The notes beneath the pieces were generated by a model that saw nothing but the letters and a program-made list of their open reading frames with translations, made no database searches and was not told the origin of the DNA. Shown here one piece after another: positions 40,482 to 42,467 of a stretch of DNA of 42,467 nucleotides. This DNA is from Spirochaetaceae bacterium (lineage in GTDB: Bacteria > Spirochaetota > Spirochaetia > SZUA-6 > Bin103). The number at the start of each line of letters is the position of its first letter. The first letter of the stretch is position 1. Both the position numbers and the translations under genes were made by a program. The stretch spans positions 1 to 42,467 of the forward strand of contig JAPPNY010000247.1 of NCBI GenBank assembly GCA_028818385.1, written 5' to 3'.

Positions 40482-42287
40482 CTACTTGTTAGCGAGGCAC
40501 CCGGACTCACCGCAGGTCACGCCGACGGTGCTCAGCTCCGCGACCGTGTACTGCAGCTTGTTCAGCTCGGCGTTGATCTCGGCCATGCCGGCAGCGTTGA
40601 GCTGCTCGATGTACTTCGGCCACTCGGCATCGATGTCGAGATCGGTGGTCATGGCCTTGTACATGAACTCGCCGTGGATCGTGTCCAGGGCACCCTTGTA
40701 CTGAGCGCGCAGCTCATTGTGCCGGGTCTCGTTGAACACGTCCTCCTTGTACATGCGGATCAGGTGGGTGGTGCCGCCGCCGCCGGGGCCGCGCCACGTG
40801 TTGTAGGTCTTGAGCGGCTCCCACTGGGTGTTGCCGGCGTAACCGAACAGCCGCGTGTAGAACCCGTTGTTGTCGAAGTAGTGGGCTACGCCGTCGGAAT
40901 ACATCGCCGCCCAATCCGCGCTGGTGCGGACCGCCACGCCGCCCGCGCGGGTAGCTTCGATCCCATCCTCCGTGCAGATTGCGGGACCCTCGACGTTGTA
41001 ATGAACGCCCTCGATTCCATAGTCCGAAAGCAGCAAGCCCTCACAGGTGCCGGTCGTGTAGTCGAACATCTCCAGGATCTTGGCCAGCTTCTCGTCAGAG
41101 ACGTCGTGGCGGACCACGAACCACTCGCCGGGGCCGCCCAGCGGCAGCGCCGTGTTCTCGTGACGGAGCCCGTAGGTCCCGTCCGGAGCGGTCACCGCGT
41201 GCACCATCAGCTCCTGGAAATCGGGGTTGTTGAGACGGGCCAGACAGCCGACGTTCGGATTGGCCGGACCGTCAGGCGTGTTCCAGCATCCCTGGGCGCC
41301 GCGGCCGTACATCGCGACCAAGCCTGCGCCGACCTTGTCGTCGAACGCGGGGCGGTCGAATGCCGGGATCTCGCTGTCCAGGATGCCCTTCTGAAACCAG
41401 CGCTGCAGCACCTTCAGGGCGGTCTTCACGTTGTCCCAGCCGTAGTGGATCGTCGCGCTGCCGTCGGCGGCGGAGTGAACCCACCACGACTCGGAGGCGA
41501 CGCCGTACGCCTGACACACCGCACCGAACGACCACCAGTAACACGGCCTGCCTTCACGGGGCCAACCGCTGTAGCCGATGGTCCGGCCACCGCCGACCGG
41601 ATCGGCCGCGACGATCGCCTCCAGAGCCGCCTCCACGTCGACGATGTTCGGCGTGTTGTAGCTGATGAACCAGTGGCCGGGGTCGAACCCGGGATTGCTG
41701 TCGAGCACGCCTTCCGGACTCTCGGGGCTCGACTCCATGTCCTGCGACACGCCGAGCGCCTCGCGCGCGCCGACCATGCCCAGCCAGTCGTAGCGGAAGT
41801 TGACCGCCGCGCCGGCACCGGCCTGGTGCGCGTAGCCGCGCGGGATGCCGCGCAGAGCCGTCGCGTCGCCGGGGACCGCCGACATCATCCAGGCGCCCGG
41901 ACCGATCGTGTCCCAGTCGCGCGCCAGGTTGGGCGCGTGCTCACGGACCATGTCGATCGGAATGGGGCGATACGCACCGGCGGCGTACCACTGGTCGTGA
42001 TTCGTCCAGGAGTACATGGCGTCCGGATGCTCGTTGGCGCCGATCATCAAGTCGATCGTCTCCTGCGGGCGGCGGGCCAAGGTGGAGTCGGTGATCTTGA
42101 CGTTGAACTTCTCTTCCAGGAAGACCTGGATCGAGTTGCCTTCGACGACCGAGTCGCCGAAGAGGCCCTGAAAGCTGATCTCCATCGGACCTTCCGCCAT
42201 CGACTCTTCCGAGCCTTCGGCGGTCGCCACAAAGGCGGATCCGAGGACAAAGCCCAGGGTAAGAAGCGAGATGAGCAGTTTTCTCAT
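40482..42287 (-). CDS. Extracellular solute-binding protein of the carbohydrate ABC importer
   Basis: Starting at the ATG 42285-42287, with GGGAGG about 11 nt upstream, gives a 601-residue precursor; a longer upstream frame has no signal-like start. MRKLLISLLTLGFVLGSAFV followed by ATAEGSEES is a clear signal peptide, with no lipobox Cys at the cleavage region. The mature protein follows the family-1/LplA-type binding-protein pattern (MEISFQGLFGD, ARRPQETIDLMIGAN, YAAGAYRPIPIDMVREH) and has paired cysteines that could form disulphides in the periplasm. It is larger than most sugar-binding proteins but normal for LplA types. It is convergent to the permeases with mntA/hepT between them, but has the same promoter layout, so it is probably their partner. 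Confidence 0.9.
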   Translation of the reverse strand: MRKLLISLLTLGFVLGSAFVATAEGSEESMAEGPMEISFQGLFGDSVVEGNSIQVFLEEKFNVKITDSTLARRPQETIDLMIGANEHPDAMYSWTNHDQWYAAGAYRPIPIDMVREHAPNLARDWDTIGPGAWMMSAVPGDATALRGIPRGYAHQAGAGAAVNFRYDWLGMVGAREALGVSQDMESSPESPEGVLDSNPGFDPGHWFISYNTPNIVDVEAALEAIVAADPVGGGRTIGYSGWPREGRPCYWWSFGAVCQAYGVASESWWVHSAADGSATIHYGWDNVKTALKVLQRWFQKGILDSEIPAFDRPAFDDKVGAGLVAMYGRGAQGCWNTPDGPANPNVGCLARLNNPDFQELMVHAVTAPDGTYGLRHENTALPLGGPGEWFVVRHDVSDEKLAKILEMFDYTTGTCEGLLLSDYGIEGVHYNVEGPAICTEDGIEATRAGGVAVRTSADWAAMYSDGVAHYFDNNGFYTRLFGYAGNTQWEPLKTYNTWRGPGGGGTTHLIRMYKEDVFNETRHNELRAQYKGALDTIHGEFMYKAMTTDLDIDAEWPKYIEQLNAAGMAEINAELNKLQYTVAELSTVGVTCGESGCLANK

Positions 42288-42369
42288 CAGTCTGCGAACC
42301 TCCCTTTCACGTGGGGTTTGGTATGAGATTGTGCCCATCGGCCCGAAGAGCCGTCCGGGCATCCTGATG

Positions 42370-42398
42370 AAGCTACCCCTCAACTACGCTCGCGTCAA
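42370..42398 (-). promoter_or_regulatory. Promoter of the binding-protein gene
   Basis: On the minus strand TTGACG (42393-42398), a 17-nt spacer and TAGCTT (42370-42375), 82 nt before the ATG. It has the same spacing and TAG-type -10 box as the two permease promoters. Confidence 0.6.
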
Positions 42399-42467
42399 GG
42401 CGCTCGCGCAGTCAGGGCAGGACGATCCCACGCTCGGGTCCGTTGGTCGGGGCGGAACCCTCGATCA

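Overview
The window is high-GC bacterial DNA, almost fully coding. It suggests an uncultured, probably marine or host-associated heterotroph. The best lineage hint is the solute-binding protein at its right end, whose signal peptide and Glu/Ser-rich mature start look like those of Spirochaetaceae binding proteins, next to LplB/YtcP-type permeases. This is an impression from sequence style, not a search result, and other high-GC marine lineages remain possible. Several genes seem to be read from leaderless transcripts: a TANNNT box lies 6-8 nt before the start codon and no Shine-Dalgarno sequence is seen.

Layout. (1) 1-5.8 kb is an accessory island, visibly AT-richer between about 0.4 and 4.1 kb. 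It holds a decayed nucleotidyltransferase, a restriction-modification pair, a probably frameshifted unknown gene, an eight-helix membrane protein, a decayed fibronectin-III/SwmB-like secreted protein and an orphan antitoxin-like gene. An imperfect direct repeat of the 3' end of the glutamine-amidotransferase-like gene brackets it. (2) 5.8-10.3 kb: that amidotransferase-like gene, then a four-gene run (L-rhamnose mutarotase, beta-propeller glycosidase-like protein, MDR dehydrogenase, phytanoyl-CoA dioxygenase-like protein). (3) 10.3-14.5 kb, minus strand: DUF4143 AAA ATPase, amidase with an FmdB-like protein, SDR. (4) 14.5-20.1 kb, plus strand: trypsin-like protease (apparent frameshift), NHL propeller, MetE-core-like methyltransferase, SGNH hydrolase. 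(5) 20.2-30.0 kb: metabolic genes on both strands (PLP aminotransferase, two aldo/keto reductases, Gfo/Idh, AAC(3)-like, amidohydrolase, DUF4038 glycosidase-like, VOC) with a VapBC module.

(6) 30.1-35.5 kb is the most unusual part. It is a four-gene, translationally coupled operon: an XPB-type helicase, a Helicase_C_3-type partner, a protein ending in an RNA-polymerase-alpha-CTD-like domain, and a second, longer Helicase_C_3 partner whose C-terminal half is nearly identical to the first. The helicase and the second partner each show one apparent single-base deletion. The content suggests a DNA repair, transcription-coupled or defence machine; the function is inference.

(7) 35.7-42.5 kb: a small conserved-looking protein, a broken VapBC pair, then a carbohydrate-type ABC importer (two tandem LplB-like permeases, one YtcP-like permease and a convergent binding-protein gene) with an MntA/HepT module inserted between the permeases and the binding protein. 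Both LplB genes and the binding-protein gene are preceded by matching TTGAC(A/G)-N17-TAG boxes, so they are probably co-expressed although not in one operon. No ATPase gene is present, as is usual for this transporter type.

No rRNA, tRNA, CRISPR array, transposase or integrase was recognised.
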